Shown here piece after piece: positions 55,564-64,000 of a stretch of 64,000 bases of DNA. Source of the stretch: Brevundimonas naejangsanensis (GTDB lineage: Bacteria > Pseudomonadota > Alphaproteobacteria > Caulobacterales > Caulobacteraceae); NCBI RefSeq assembly GCF_000635915.2, contig NZ_CP015614.1, positions 2,091,501 through 2,155,500 of the forward strand. Reading direction: 5' to 3'. A program made the position numbers and the translations under genes. Numbering within the stretch: position 1 is the first letter of the stretch; every line of letters starts with the position of its first letter. The notes beneath the pieces are model-generated. The model did not search any database. It had not been told where the DNA came from and was given only the letters and a program-made list of their open reading frames with translations.

Positions 55564-55681
55564 TCCGCTCATCCCGGCGGACGCCGGGACCCAGTGTTTT
55601 GGCCTCACTTGCGGAGGCGGAATGGGCAGGCGCGGTGCACGCGGCTCTCACTGGGCCCCGGCGTCCGCCGGGGTGAGCGGA
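55564..55681. repeat. 33-bp inverted-repeat doublet with two mismatches
   Basis: Arms 55564-55596 and 55649-55681 are reverse complements at 31 of 33 positions, separated by 52 bp. Each arm contains CCCGGCG-GA-CGCCGGG. Located between the exporter terminator and the convergent enoyl-CoA hydratase gene. Confidence 0.88.
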
Positions 55682-55691
55682 AGAGAGGAAC

Positions 55692-56489
55692 TCAGTTTCC
55701 CGTAAATTCTCCTGTCCGCTTTTCCAGCACCGCGCTCACGCCCTCGATGTGGTCGTCGGTCAGGTGGGCCAGGGCCTGCATGGCGGCGGACAGTTCCAGC
55801 ATCTGATCGAAATTCATGTCGCGGCCCTGACGCAGCAGGCTCTTGGCCATGCGCAGGGCCTGGGGCGGCTGGGCGGCGATCTGGTCCGCCGTCTGCATCG
55901 CCTCGTCCATCAGCGCTTCATGCGGGACGACGCGGTTGACCAGGCCCCACTGCTCGGCCGTCGCCGCGTCGATCGAGCGGGCGGTGAACAGCAGTTCGGC
56001 GGCGCGGGCGTAGCCCACGTTGCGCGGCAGCAGCCAGGAGCCGCCGTCGCCGGGAATGATGCCCAGCTTCATGAAGGGCACGCCGAAGCTGGCGCGCTCG
56101 GAAGCGATGCGGATGTCGCCCAAACCGGCGATGTCGCAGCCCAGCCCCATGGCCGGGCCGTTGACCGCGCTGATCAACGGCACCTCCAGCCCATAGAGGG
56201 CGCGCACGATGCGGTGGACGACCCGGCGATAGCGTTCGCGGATGGCGGCGCCCGAGCCCTCGAACAGGTCGCGGCGGTCCTTCATCGCCTTCAGGTCGCC
56301 GCCCGCCGAGAAGGCGCGTCCGGCGCCCGTCATCACCACGCAGCGGATCGAGGAGTCGGCGTTGACGGCGTCGCATGCGGCGGCGAAGGCCTCGCCGTCC
56401 TCAAGGTCCGGCAGGGCGTTCAGCCGGTCGGGCCGGTCCAGCGTCCAGACCATGACCGCGCCTTTGCGCTGTTGGACGATCAGACTCAT
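55692..56489 (-). CDS. Enoyl-CoA hydratase/isomerase family protein
   Basis: A 265-aa crotonase-fold enzyme acting on acyl-CoA. Oxyanion-hole residues lie in GRAFSAGGDLKAM and the AVNGPAMGLGCDIAGLGDIR region; the Glu-containing segment PFMKLGIIPGDGGSWLLPRNVG is typical. ATG 56489 is used; the reading from 56603 adds an unrelated stretch. Single gene; acyl-CoA substrate unknown. Confidence 0.9.
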   Translation of the reverse strand: MSLIVQQRKGAVMVWTLDRPDRLNALPDLEDGEAFAAACDAVNADSSIRCVVMTGAGRAFSAGGDLKAMKDRRDLFEGSGAAIRERYRRVVHRIVRALYGLEVPLISAVNGPAMGLGCDIAGLGDIRIASERASFGVPFMKLGIIPGDGGSWLLPRNVGYARAAELLFTARSIDAATAEQWGLVNRVVPHEALMDEAMQTADQIAAQPPQALRMAKSLLRQGRDMNFDQMLELSAAMQALAHLTDDHIEGVSAVLEKRTGEFTGN

Positions 56490-56561
56490 GACGGGCTTCC
56501 TCCTTGCCGGTGAAGCCGCCGGTTTCGGCCAGGGCGCGCGGCGATGGCAAGGGCGGAATTG

Positions 56562-56588
56562 AAAAACCCCGGTCGTTCTGACCGGGGC
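56562..56588 (-). terminator. Rho-independent terminator of the 53-aa gene
   Basis: On the minus strand: CCCCGGTC-AGAAC-GACCGGGG (56587-56567) followed by TTTTTC. It lies about 29 nt after the stop of the 53-aa gene. Confidence 0.88.
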
Positions 56589-56615
56589 TTCTGTCTGGAT
56601 CATCCAGTCTCGCGA

Positions 56616-56777
56616 CTACGCGCGCGGCCGTTTGATCGTTATGGGTACGAAGTTGGAGGGGTGGCTGACCACGCGGTCGCCGGCGCCGTTCATCTGCTTC
56701 GTGTTGACCAGCATCCCGCCGAATAGGGCGAAGGACATCATGGCGTGCTGGAGATTACGCTCTTTGTTTTCGTTCAT
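56616..56777 (-). CDS. 53-residue protein with strong expression signals
   Basis: A 53-aa protein of unknown function (opens MNENKERNLQHAMMSFALFG, then GMLVNTKQMN, and ends in a basic ITIKRPRA). AAAGGAG stands nine nt before the ATG, a near-consensus sigma70 promoter lies ~90-120 nt upstream, and a strong terminator follows, so it looks like a monocistronic, well-expressed gene. No family recognised. A weakly amphipathic helix is possible over residues 8-25. Confidence 0.7.
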   Translation of the reverse strand: MNENKERNLQHAMMSFALFGGMLVNTKQMNGAGDRVVSHPSNFVPITIKRPRA

Positions 56778-56866
56778 TTTTGGCGTCTCCTTTCGTTGAA
56801 CGATGAAAGAAGACACGTCGTGCTTTTTGGGACTCTCACCCTGTCAGTCGTTTCGCGTCGACGGTG

Positions 56867-56894
56867 AATATAGCCGCCTGGCGCGAAAAGTCAA
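56867..56894 (-). promoter_or_regulatory. Near-consensus sigma70 promoter for the 53-aa gene
   Basis: Minus strand: TTGACT (56894-56889), a 16-nt spacer, TATATT (56872-56867). It gives a transcript with an ~80-nt leader before the ATG at 56777. Confidence 0.65.
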
Positions 56895-56943
56895 GAAATT
56901 ATAATCCGTCCTCGGACTCATTGTTGCGATACCGTCACGAACC

Positions 56944-57162
56944 ATGTCCGACGCCTCCGCCCCCTCCCCGCCCCGCGCCATCGCCAGTCCGTGCGTCATG
57001 GTCTGCACCGTCGACGGCGCCTCGGGCCTGTGCTTGGGCTGTCTGCGCACGCTGCAGGAGATCGCCACCTGGAGCCGGATGACCGACGAGGGCCGCGCCG
57101 ACGTCATGGCCGACCTGCCGGGGCGCAAGAGCCGGATCGACCCCAAGCTGCTGGGCGAGTGA
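56944..57162 (+). CDS. DUF1289 protein
   Basis: A 72-aa protein matching the DUF1289 Cys-rich pattern: SPCVMVCTVDGASGLCLGCLRTLQEIATWS. Four Cys could bind a metal or an Fe-S cluster. Divergent from the 53-aa gene (start codons 166 nt apart), with a TATAAT at 56900-56905 that may be its -10. The retropepsin-like protease gene follows 88 nt after the stop. Function unknown. Confidence 0.87.
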   Translation: MSDASAPSPPRAIASPCVMVCTVDGASGLCLGCLRTLQEIATWSRMTDEGRADVMADLPGRKSRIDPKLLGE

Positions 57163-57250
57163 GCCGGCGGCGATCAGCGGTCCGCCGTCAACCTTTCGTT
57201 CGCCACGTCGCTTCACCGCATGGGAAGACCCCGGCGGCATAGTCGCTTCC

Positions 57251-57742
57251 ATGATCCGCTTTGACCCGCGCTCTGCTGTCGTTTTCGCCGCCGCCCTGGC
57301 GTCGGCCTGCGCCTGCGCCGGCGCCCTGATGTGGTGGGAGGGGCCGGCCAAGGCCTACGCCGCCGTGGCGCTGAAGGAGGCGCCGTCGGTGACGCGCGCG
57401 GCCGATGGTCACTACTGGGCCGAGGCGACCGTCGAAGGGCGGCCGATGCGGATGCTGGTCGACACCGGCGCCAGCGCGGTGACGCTGAGCCGCGCCGACG
57501 CCGAGCGGCTGGGCGTGCGGCTGAAGCCGCATGACTTCAACCAGACCCTGAACACCGCCTCGGGCCAGACGCCCGCCGCGCGGGTGCTGCTGACGTCCGT
57601 GTCGGTGGCGGGCGTCGAGCTGACCTCGGTCGAGGCCCTGGTGATCGACCGCGACATGCCCGCCGCCCTGCTGGGGATGAGCTTCCTGGGCCGGCTGTCG
57701 GCCTTTGAGGCGCGGCCCGATGGGCTGATCCTGAAGGGCTGA
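57251..57742 (+). CDS. Retropepsin-like clan AA aspartic protease (TIGR02281 type)
   Basis: A 163-aa protein with an N-terminal membrane helix (AVVFAAALASACACAGALMWW) and a single aspartic protease half with catalytic MLVDTGASAVTLSRADAERLG. AALLGMSFLGRLSAFEARPDGLILKG matches the family ending. It works as a dimer, probably facing the periplasm. DUF1289 neighbours this family in related genomes, as I recall. Confidence 0.88.
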   Translation: MIRFDPRSAVVFAAALASACACAGALMWWEGPAKAYAAVALKEAPSVTRAADGHYWAEATVEGRPMRMLVDTGASAVTLSRADAERLGVRLKPHDFNQTLNTASGQTPAARVLLTSVSVAGVELTSVEALVIDRDMPAALLGMSFLGRLSAFEARPDGLILKG

Positions 57743-57763
57743 TCCCGAAAGGCAGCTTGGGCC

Positions 57764-58603
57764 TCAGCCGCGCGGGCCGAACGGCACGACCTTGTTGTCA
57801 CGGTCATGGCCGATGTCGGCGGCGCCCAGATAGGGGATGCCGGAGCGCACGCACCAGTGGCGCACGATCTCTTCGGCCGTCAGGCCGAACTCGGGATCAT
57901 TGGCCGTCACGTCCGACACCCGGCCCAGACGGATGCCGGCGATGCGGCGGATCGAGGCCTGGCCGGTCAGGTGGAACATCATCCGATCGACGCGGTAAAG
58001 CGCCTCGGACACCTCTTCCAGCATGACGACGTGGCCGGTCAGATCCGGCTCGATCGCCGTGCCGACCAGTTCGTTGAGGATGGTCAGGTTGAAGCCGACG
58101 GCGGGCCGCGGGTCGCTCAGAAGGGACGGCTCCAGCGAGGCCGGGTCGCCGTGCCTCAGCCAGTTCACGGCGCGCAGGCCCGTGGCGTCATGGCGCGACC
58201 CGTCCGAGGCCATCGGCCCGTGCGCCACGTGGGGAAACCCTGCGCGATACAGCGCCGCCAGCAGGCTGCCGGCGTCCGAATAGCCGATATAGCGCTTGGC
58301 CCAGGCGTGGGCGGTCAGCTCGGGGATCACCGCCTCGGCGATGCGGCAGGCGCCGTAACCGCCGCGCGCGAACCAGACGGCGTCGATGTCGGGGTCGTTG
58401 GCCGTCTCGACCAAGGCGCGGGCGCGGGTGGCGTCGTCGCCGCCGAAATGACCGTGGACGTCATAGAGGGCCGGGTGCAGGACCAGTTCGACTGCGCCGT
58501 CCGGCCACTGGGCCGCCGCCCAGGCCCGGATCGCCTCGCCCCGCGCCGGTTCGAGACGGGAGCTGGCGTTGACGACGCCGATTCGGAACGGTCTGGTCTG
58601 CAT
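57764..58603 (-). CDS. LD-carboxypeptidase (S66 family)
   Basis: A 279-aa cytosolic serine peptidase that trims murein tetrapeptides to tripeptides. The nucleophile Ser lies in [14 protein letters not shown], with Glu in [17 protein letters not shown] and His in the C-terminal [23 protein letters not shown] is typical, with Ala in place of the usual Ser. It is divergent from the Mpl-type gene (start codons 77 nt apart), which joins the same tripeptide to UDP-MurNAc. Confidence 0.87.
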   Translation of the reverse strand: MQTRPFRIGVVNASSRLEPARGEAIRAWAAAQWPDGAVELVLHPALYDVHGHFGGDDATRARALVETANDPDIDAVWFARGGYGACRIAEAVIPELTAHAWAKRYIGYSDAGSLLAALYRAGFPHVAHGPMASDGSRHDATGLRAVNWLRHGDPASLEPSLLSDPRPAVGFNLTILNELVGTAIEPDLTGHVVMLEEVSEALYRVDRMMFHLTGQASIRRIAGIRLGRVSDVTANDPEFGLTAEEIVRHWCVRSGIPYLGAADIGHDRDNKVVPFGPRG

Positions 58604-58679
58604 GGACGGGATGGCCTTGAGCGTCTTGCGTGCTAGTCAGGCCGGACCTTCCCCGGTTTCCCGCATTGAAATCAAGCCG

Positions 58680-60068
58680 ATGAACAAAGACTACTTCTTC
58701 TGCGGCGTCGGCGGCTCCGGCATGATGCCGCTGGCCATGATCGTTCAGGCGCAGGGCGGCCGCATCTCAGGCTCCGACCGGGCGCTGGATCAGGGACGCA
58801 CGCCCGAGAAGTTCGACTGGCTGCGCGCCCACGGCGTCGCCCTTCACCCACAGGACGGATCGGGCGTGGTCAGCGCCGATCAGGTGGTGGTCGCCACCGG
58901 GGCGGTCGAGGACACCGTGCCCGACATCGGCGCGGCCCGGCGGGTCGGCGCCGTCATCAAGACCCGGCCCCAACTGCTCAGCGAACTGTTCAACGCGGCC
59001 CCGACCTCGATCGGCGTGGCGGGCACCAGCGGCAAGTCGACCATCACCGGCATGATCGCCTGGATCCTGGATCAGGCCGGGCGCGCGCCCACCGTGGTCA
59101 ACGGGGCGGTGATGAAGAACTTCGCCACGCCCGACCAGCCCTTCGCCAGCGCCCTGGTCGGCGGTCCCGATCTGTTCGTGGCCGAGGTGGACGAGAGCGA
59201 CGGCTCCATCGCCCGCTATGACCCCACGGTCGCCGTGGTCTCGAACATCTCGCTGGACCACAAGTCGATGGAGGAGTTGCGCGAGCTGTTCGGCGGCTTC
59301 GTCGGCCGAGCGGCGACGGCGGTGCTGAACCTGGACAATCCCGAGACGGCGGCGCTGGCGCAGACGCTGGCGCCCGGCAAGGCGATCACCTTTGCGCTGG
59401 GCGAGGAAGAGGCGGACCTGTCGGCGCACGACCTTCAGCCTCTGCCGACCGGCATGACCTTCGAGCTGCGCGTGCGCGGCGAGGCGGCGCGGTCGGTGAC
59501 GCTGACCGTGCCGGGCGCGCACAATGTCGCCAATGCTCTGGCGGCGCTGGGCGCGGTTCGGGCGCTGGGCGTCGGTCTGGATCAGGCGGTCGCGGCGCTG
59601 GAGACCTTCAGCGGCATCCGGCGGCGGCTGGAGGTGGTGGGAACGCAGGGCGGCGTCACCGTGATCGACGACTTCGCTCACAACCCGGACAAGATCGCCG
59701 CCACCCTGAAGACCCTTCACGCCTTTGACGGGCGGCTGCTGATCCTGTTCCAGCCGCACGGCTTCGGTCCGCTGAAGCTGATGCAGCAGGAGTTCATCGA
59801 GGGCTTCGCCGGGCTGATGCGGCATGACGACGTGCTGCTGATGCCCGAGCCGGTCTATTACGGCGGCACCACCGACCGCAGCGTCGGCAGCGAGGACATC
59901 GCGGCCGGCGTGCGCGCGGCGGGACGTCGGGCGCAGGCGCTGGCGACCCGCGCCGACTGCGGCGACCGCATCGTGGACATGGCCCGGCCCGGCGACCGGG
60001 TGGTGGTCATGGGCGCGCGCGACGACAGCCTGTCGACCTTTGCGGCCGAGCTGCTGGCGCGGATCTGA
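58680..60068 (+). CDS. mpl: UDP-N-acetylmuramate:murein-tripeptide ligase (Mpl-type Mur ligase)
   Basis: A 462-aa ATP-dependent Mur ligase. N-terminal GGSGMMPLA is the UDP-binding site; [10 protein letters not shown] is the ATP loop; VDESDGS and [11 protein letters not shown] follow, and [11 protein letters not shown] closes the C-terminal domain. Length fits Mpl (~455) better than MurC (~490). The divergent LD-carboxypeptidase gene, whose product makes its substrate, supports a peptidoglycan-recycling role over de novo MurC. Start ATG 58680. Confidence 0.83.
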   Translation: MNKDYFFCGVGGSGMMPLAMIVQAQGGRISGSDRALDQGRTPEKFDWLRAHGVALHPQDGSGVVSADQVVVATGAVEDTVPDIGAARRVGAVIKTRPQLLSELFNAAPTSIGVAGTSGKSTITGMIAWILDQAGRAPTVVNGAVMKNFATPDQPFASALVGGPDLFVAEVDESDGSIARYDPTVAVVSNISLDHKSMEELRELFGGFVGRAATAVLNLDNPETAALAQTLAPGKAITFALGEEEADLSAHDLQPLPTGMTFELRVRGEAARSVTLTVPGAHNVANALAALGAVRALGVGLDQAVAALETFSGIRRRLEVVGTQGGVTVIDDFAHNPDKIAATLKTLHAFDGRLLILFQPHGFGPLKLMQQEFIEGFAGLMRHDDVLLMPEPVYYGGTTDRSVGSEDIAAGVRAAGRRAQALATRADCGDRIVDMARPGDRVVVMGARDDSLSTFAAELLARI

Positions 60069-60186
60069 CTGTCCGCCGTCGGACCATCCGTCAAATTAGC
60101 CTTGCAAAACATTCATTTCCAGCAAAGCGGCTGTTAAGCCGCCTCGCCTAACCCTGCTCCGGCAAGAAGCAGGAGACGGCTGGGAA

Positions 60187-61788
60187 ATGGCCCGGATAGG
60201 AGATTTCGTGGACGCCTCGGCGCCGATGGCGCCCGACGCCCTGGGCGCAGAGGCTCTGGCCCGGTTCGAGGCCGAGCCGGAAACCCTGGTCATCGCCGTG
60301 GCCGACGCCGAGGGGCGCCCCGTCGGCCTGATCGAGCGCAACGCCTTCACCCTGAAGCTGGCGGCCGAGTTCGGACGCGCCCTGTATGTCCGGCGCCCGA
60401 TCTCGGCGCTGATGGACGCGGCGCCGATGGTGGTGGAGGCCGACGCCTCGGCCGACATGCTGTTCCAGTCGATGGACGCGGCCGGGCTGGGCGCGCTGTT
60501 GAAAGGCTTTATCGTCGTCTCGCGCGGCCGTTACGTCGGCGTGGGGGCGGGCCTGCACGTGCTCCAGGCCGGGGTGGCCATCCACAAACGCCGCGCCGAG
60601 GCCATGGCTGATCTGGCCCAGGACCTGGTGAGGGCCGAGGCCGAGGCCCGCGCCTCCAGCCGGGCCAAGTCCGAATTCCTGGCCGTGATGAGCCACGAGA
60701 TCCGCACGCCCCTGAACGGCGTTCTGGGGGTCGCCGCCCTGATGGAGCGGCAGCTGACGCAGGACGACCTGCGGCCCCACGTCCGCACCATCCTCGATTC
60801 GGGCGCCAGCCTGCTGCGGCTGCTGACCGACGCGCTGGATATGTCACGGGCCGAGGCGGGGATGTTGACGCTGGAGCCCGCACCGCTGGACCTGCAGTCG
60901 GTGGCCGCAGACCTGTCGGCCCTGTGGAGCCCGCGCGCCGAGGAGAAGGCGCTGGAGCTGCAGGTCGAGGCGGAGCTGACGGCCGCGCGATGGGTCGTGG
61001 GCGATGAGACGCGGCTCAAACAGCTATTGAACAATCTGATCGGCAACGCCCTGAAGTTCACCGAGGCCGGATCGGTCGCGGTGCGGCTGGCGACGGCGCT
61101 GGATGATGGACGAGTGCGCCTGTCCGCGACCGTGGACGACAGCGGCCCGGGCGTCAGCGACGAGGCGGCGCGCGCCATTTTCGAGCCCTTCAACACCGGC
61201 CAGGCGGGGCGACAGGGCGCCGGCGCCGGGCTGGGCCTGGCCATCTGCCGCCAGATCGTGGAGCGGATGGACGGCGCGCTGACCGTGGAGCGTTCGCCCC
61301 AGGGCGGGGCGCGCTTCGGCTTCGAACTGCATCTGCCGCTGGCGGAGCGCGACGCCCGCCGCGCCGAGGATCGTCAGGCGTCCCCGACGCTGCATGAGAC
61401 CCTGCACGTGCTGGTGGTGGACGACCACGCCGCCAACCGCTTCGTCGCCGGCAAGGTGCTGGAGCTGTTCGGCTGCACTCACGAGACCGCCGAGAACGGG
61501 CGCCAGGCGGTGGAGCGCGCGGCCGCCGCGCCGTTCGACCTGATCCTGATGGATGTGAAGATGCCGGTGATGGACGGGGTGGCGGCGACGCGGGCGATCC
61601 GCGCCCTGCCCGGCCCCGCCGCCGCCCTGCCCATTCTGGCCCTCACCGCCAACGCCGATCCGCGCGACGAAGCGGCCTATCTGGCGGCGGGGATGGACGG
61701 GGTGGTGCAGAAGCCGATCCAGCCCGACGCCCTGCTGAACGCGATCCGGCTGGCGCTGTCGCGCGGCGAGGCGGCGAAGGCGGCCTGA
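60187..61788 (+). CDS. Hybrid sensor histidine kinase/response regulator
   Basis: A 533-aa cytosolic hybrid kinase without membrane helices. The N-terminal ~150 residues resemble a CBS-like pair (VADAEGRPVGLIERNAF, then GFIVVSRGRYVGVGAG). HisKA has the phospho-accepting His in VMSHEIRTPLNGVLG, and HATPase_c follows (NNLIGNALKF, VDDSGPGV, GAGLGLAICRQI). The C-terminal receiver has Asp in DLILMDVKMPVMDG. Signal unknown. AGGAGACGG precedes the ATG. A stem GCGGCT-GTTA-AGCCGC (60127-60142) lies in the leader. Confidence 0.92.
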   Translation: MARIGDFVDASAPMAPDALGAEALARFEAEPETLVIAVADAEGRPVGLIERNAFTLKLAAEFGRALYVRRPISALMDAAPMVVEADASADMLFQSMDAAGLGALLKGFIVVSRGRYVGVGAGLHVLQAGVAIHKRRAEAMADLAQDLVRAEAEARASSRAKSEFLAVMSHEIRTPLNGVLGVAALMERQLTQDDLRPHVRTILDSGASLLRLLTDALDMSRAEAGMLTLEPAPLDLQSVAADLSALWSPRAEEKALELQVEAELTAARWVVGDETRLKQLLNNLIGNALKFTEAGSVAVRLATALDDGRVRLSATVDDSGPGVSDEAARAIFEPFNTGQAGRQGAGAGLGLAICRQIVERMDGALTVERSPQGGARFGFELHLPLAERDARRAEDRQASPTLHETLHVLVVDDHAANRFVAGKVLELFGCTHETAENGRQAVERAAAAPFDLILMDVKMPVMDGVAATRAIRALPGPAAALPILALTANADPRDEAAYLAAGMDGVVQKPIQPDALLNAIRLALSRGEAAKAA

Positions 61789-61801
61789 GCGCGCCGAGGC
61801 G

Positions 61802-62479
61802 TCACACCTCCGACCAGCGGCGCAGCAGGTTGTGATAGACGCCGGTCAGTTCGATCACGGCAGCATCCTTGGGCCCCTTGTCCAGGTTCACGCGCTGAAT
61901 CGCCACGTCGAGGCGGAACAGGCTTTCGCGGTCGGCGTCGTCGCGGATCAGGCTCTGCAGCCACATGAAGCTGGAGACGCGGGCGCCGCGCGTGACCGGC
62001 GTCACCCGGTGCAGGCTCTTGGACGGATACAGGACCAGGTCGCCCGCCGGCAGCTTGATCGACTGGGCGCCGTACATCTCCTCGATGATCAGTTCGCCGC
62101 CGTCATAGTCCTCGGGCTCGGAGAGGAAGAGGGTGGCCGACAGGTCGCTGCGGATGCGGTGCTCGCCCCGCTGTCGGATGGCGTTGTCGACGTGGGTGCC
62201 GAACTCGCCGCCGCCCTCATAGCGATTGAACAGGGGCGGAAAGATCGTGTGCGGCAGGGCGGCCGAGACGAACATCGGATTGGCGTTCAGCGCCTGCACC
62301 ACGAGGGCCGAGACCTCGCGCGCCTGGGGGCTGTCCTCGGGCAGTTGCTGGTTCTTCTTAGCGCTCGCCGACTGATGGCCCGAGGTCATGTTGCCGTCGG
62401 CCCAGGGACCGGCGTCCAGCGTCTGACGCAGCGCCTTCACCTCGGCCTTGGTGAAGACTTCGGGGATGTGCAGCAGCAT
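61802..62479 (-). CDS. piuC: Fe(II)/2-oxoglutarate-dependent dioxygenase (PiuC/PKHD type)
   Basis: A 225-aa PKHD-type hydroxylase. The metal ligands are GTHVDNA (HxD) and a distal His in [33 protein letters not shown] and [10 protein letters not shown] are family segments. It is downstream of a siderophore receptor in the same direction, the usual PiuA-PiuC arrangement seen under iron limitation. Probably tailors iron-related molecules; not established. Confidence 0.9.
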   Translation of the reverse strand: MLLHIPEVFTKAEVKALRQTLDAGPWADGNMTSGHQSASAKKNQQLPEDSPQAREVSALVVQALNANPMFVSAALPHTIFPPLFNRYEGGGEFGTHVDNAIRQRGEHRIRSDLSATLFLSEPEDYDGGELIIEEMYGAQSIKLPAGDLVLYPSKSLHRVTPVTRGARVSSFMWLQSLIRDDADRESLFRLDVAIQRVNLDKGPKDAAVIELTGVYHNLLRRWSEV

Positions 62480-62561
62480 GGTTCTCTCACCGTCTGGAAA
62501 CGCATCGGCCCCGCTGCTGGCGAAAGCGCGGGGCCGACAGGATGACGCGAAACGCGGCCTC

Positions 62562-64000
62562 TTAGTAGCGGACGTTCAGCGTCAGGATCGCCTGGCGCGC
62601 CGGGGCGACGTCGGCGTGGTGCACGCCGTTGGTGCGGATGATGTAGTCCTCATCACCGGCGTTCTGGACGTTCAGCTGCAGCGAGGCGCGCTCGCTGATG
62701 TCGTAGGACGCGAACAGGTCGACGCGCGTGTAGTCCGGCGCATAGACGCGATTGGCGCCGCCGCCGGCCCCGCCCTGGTTGCCGCCCCAGGACTTGGACA
62801 CGTAGTAGACGCCGCCGCCCAGGCTGAGCTTCGGCAGGACGCGATAGGTGGTGAACAGGCTGGCGCTGTGCTCGGGCGTATTGGCCAGGGCGTCGCCCAG
62901 ATTGATGCTGTTATAGGCGCCGCGCACCAGCTCGGAGTCCATCCAGGTGTAGCCGCCGAACACCTGCCACTTGTCGGTGATGTTGCCCGAGACGCCCAGC
63001 TCCAGACCCTGCACCCTGGCCTCGCCCGCCTGCTCATAGCGGTCCGGCGCCACAAGAATGGCGGCGTTCTTGCGGGTCAGGTGGAAGAGGGCGCCGCTGA
63101 GCGCCAGACGGTCGCCGAACAGATTGGCCTTGGCGCCGATCTCGAAGCTCTCGGTCTCCTCAGGGTCGAGAACGGTGGCGACGAAGTTGGCGCTGCCGTT
63201 GGTCGTGCCCGTGTTCTGATCGCCGGCCGAGATGGTCGGCGGCGTCGAGGCCGTCGACCAGGAGGCGTAGACGCTGCTATTCGCCGTCGGCTTATAGACC
63301 AGGCCGAGCTGATAGTTGACGAAGTCCCAGTCGCCGCGCGTGGCGGTATAGACCGGCGCCGTCACCGTGCCCGAGGCGTTCAGCCCCTCGACCGAATAGT
63401 CGTCCCAGCGCAGGCCCAGATTCACGATCAGCCGGTCGCTCAGGTGAATGGCGTCGAAGGCGTAGACGCCCACGGAATCGGTGTCGGCCCGGCTGACCAG
63501 ACCGCGCGTCTTAGTGCCCGTCCACGGGTCGTTCGGATTGGGCGCATAGACGGGGGTGCAGTCCAGCCCCGTCAGCGGCGCCGGGCAGGCCGTGCCGGTC
63601 AGGGTCGTGACCGTATAGGAGGCGTTGCGGTTCTTCTCGCGCGACACCTCCACGCCGACGTCGAAGTCGTGCTTGATCGAACCGGTCAGGAAGGACCCGT
63701 GCAGGTCGGTGACGTTGGCCAGGGTCTCGGCCGGGTTCCAGCGCGACTTCAGGCCCCGCTTCATCCACCAGACGCCGTCGACCAGCTGGGCCGCGCCGCC
63801 GTCGCCGGGGTTGGTGACGACATAGTCGTTCAGCGTCTGCGAGTAGCGGGTGACGTTGCGCAGGGCCAGATTGTCGCTGAAGTGGTGCTCGATCTCCAGC
63901 GTCAGGCTGTCGACCGTGTTGTTCAGATAGTCGCGCGCCTTCAGGCCGTAGAAGCTGTCGTAGGGCACATCCAGCACGCCCGAGGCGTCAGGACGCGGCG
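62562..64000 (-). CDS. TonB-dependent siderophore receptor (N-terminus missing at window edge)
   Basis: The C-terminal ~479 residues of an outer-membrane siderophore receptor; the frame is open to the right edge. Barrel features are alternating strands, [33 protein letters not shown] and [30 protein letters not shown], and a last strand ending in an aromatic (LNVRY). The 82-nt gap to piuC fits one operon. It resembles the PiuA/Fiu catecholate group. The N-terminal signal, TonB box and plug are outside the window. Confidence 0.9.
   Translation of the reverse strand, partial: PRPDASGVLDVPYDSFYGLKARDYLNNTVDSLTLEIEHHFSDNLALRNVTRYSQTLNDYVVTNPGDGGAAQLVDGVWWMKRGLKSRWNPAETLANVTDLHGSFLTGSIKHDFDVGVEVSREKNRNASYTVTTLTGTACPAPLTGLDCTPVYAPNPNDPWTGTKTRGLVSRADTDSVGVYAFDAIHLSDRLIVNLGLRWDDYSVEGLNASGTVTAPVYTATRGDWDFVNYQLGLVYKPTANSSVYASWSTASTPPTISAGDQNTGTTNGSANFVATVLDPEETESFEIGAKANLFGDRLALSGALFHLTRKNAAILVAPDRYEQAGEARVQGLELGVSGNITDKWQVFGGYTWMDSELVRGAYNSINLGDALANTPEHSASLFTTYRVLPKLSLGGGVYYVSKSWGGNQGGAGGGANRVYAPDYTRVDLFASYDISERASLQLNVQNAGDEDYIIRTNGVHHADVAPARQAILTLNVRY

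Overview
This is a GC-rich alphaproteobacterial chromosome segment. It most resembles Caulobacterales, and Brevundimonas-like gene content is the best guess. The signs are large TonB-dependent receptors with short post-stop terminators, two S46 peptidases, SleB-type hydrolases, frequent GTG/TTG starts with ATGA/GTGA overlaps, candidate EcfG-type general-stress promoters (GGAAC-N16-CGTT), and many palindromic intergenic doublets. The assignment comes from reading proteins by eye; no database search was possible. I saw no rRNA, tRNA, CRISPR array, prophage, insertion sequence or origin.

Layout. 1-2.2 kb: an APC-family permease cut by the left edge, an SDR and a HAD phosphatase. 2.4-9.6 kb: a 1119-aa TonB-dependent receptor, a small RraB-like protein and carB. 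9.6-10 kb: a carB terminator, a 10-copy heptamer array and a perfect 32-bp inverted repeat. 10-15.2 kb: a secreted M20 amidohydrolase, two small proteins, greA, an ELM1-like protein and trxB. 15.2-19.7 kb: two paralogous SleB-type cell-wall hydrolases around dps, a coiled-coil protein and a glycine-zipper lipoprotein. 19.8-24.4 kb: a NAD de novo cluster, nadA - M50 protease - nadB - nadC, with a palindrome in front of nadA. 24.5-28.7 kb: pgsA, a beta-carbonic anhydrase, uvrC, a DMT protein and a Nudix hydrolase. 28.8-30.7 kb: a pteridine group consisting of a 26-aa membrane peptide, a PTR1/FolM-like reductase, a PTPS/QueD-like protein and folB. 30.7-34 kb: small membrane proteins, a GNAT-like protein, two hypothetical proteins and a dicarboxylate/amino-acid symporter. 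34-36.7 kb: a tightly overlapping three-gene operon of a KAS III-like ketosynthase, a haem-oxygenase-like putative di-iron protein and an unknown protein. 36.9-41.8 kb: uvrB and a secreted M14 peptidase. 42-45.6 kb: a PadR regulator with a HAAS-type membrane protein, then an Ada/AlkA-like protein without its glycosylase domain, ogt and a host-attachment-family protein. 45.7-52.3 kb: ilvA, a GNAT protein and two S46 peptidases. 52.5-55.5 kb: a three-gene ABC export cassette. 55.7-60 kb: an enoyl-CoA hydratase, a 53-aa protein with a near-consensus promoter, a DUF1289 protein, a retropepsin-like protease, and a divergent LD-carboxypeptidase/Mpl pair for peptidoglycan recycling. 60-64 kb: a hybrid histidine kinase, a PiuC-like dioxygenase and a siderophore receptor cut by the right edge.

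Most of the window is ordinary chromosomal housekeeping. The best leads are the ketosynthase/haem-oxygenase-like/unknown operon (33993-36735), the AlkA-like protein that has lost exactly its HhH-GPD domain, the pteridine reductase with Arg in place of the catalytic Lys, the candidate stress promoters in front of small-protein genes, and the palindromic intergenic elements whose stems differ by compensatory changes.
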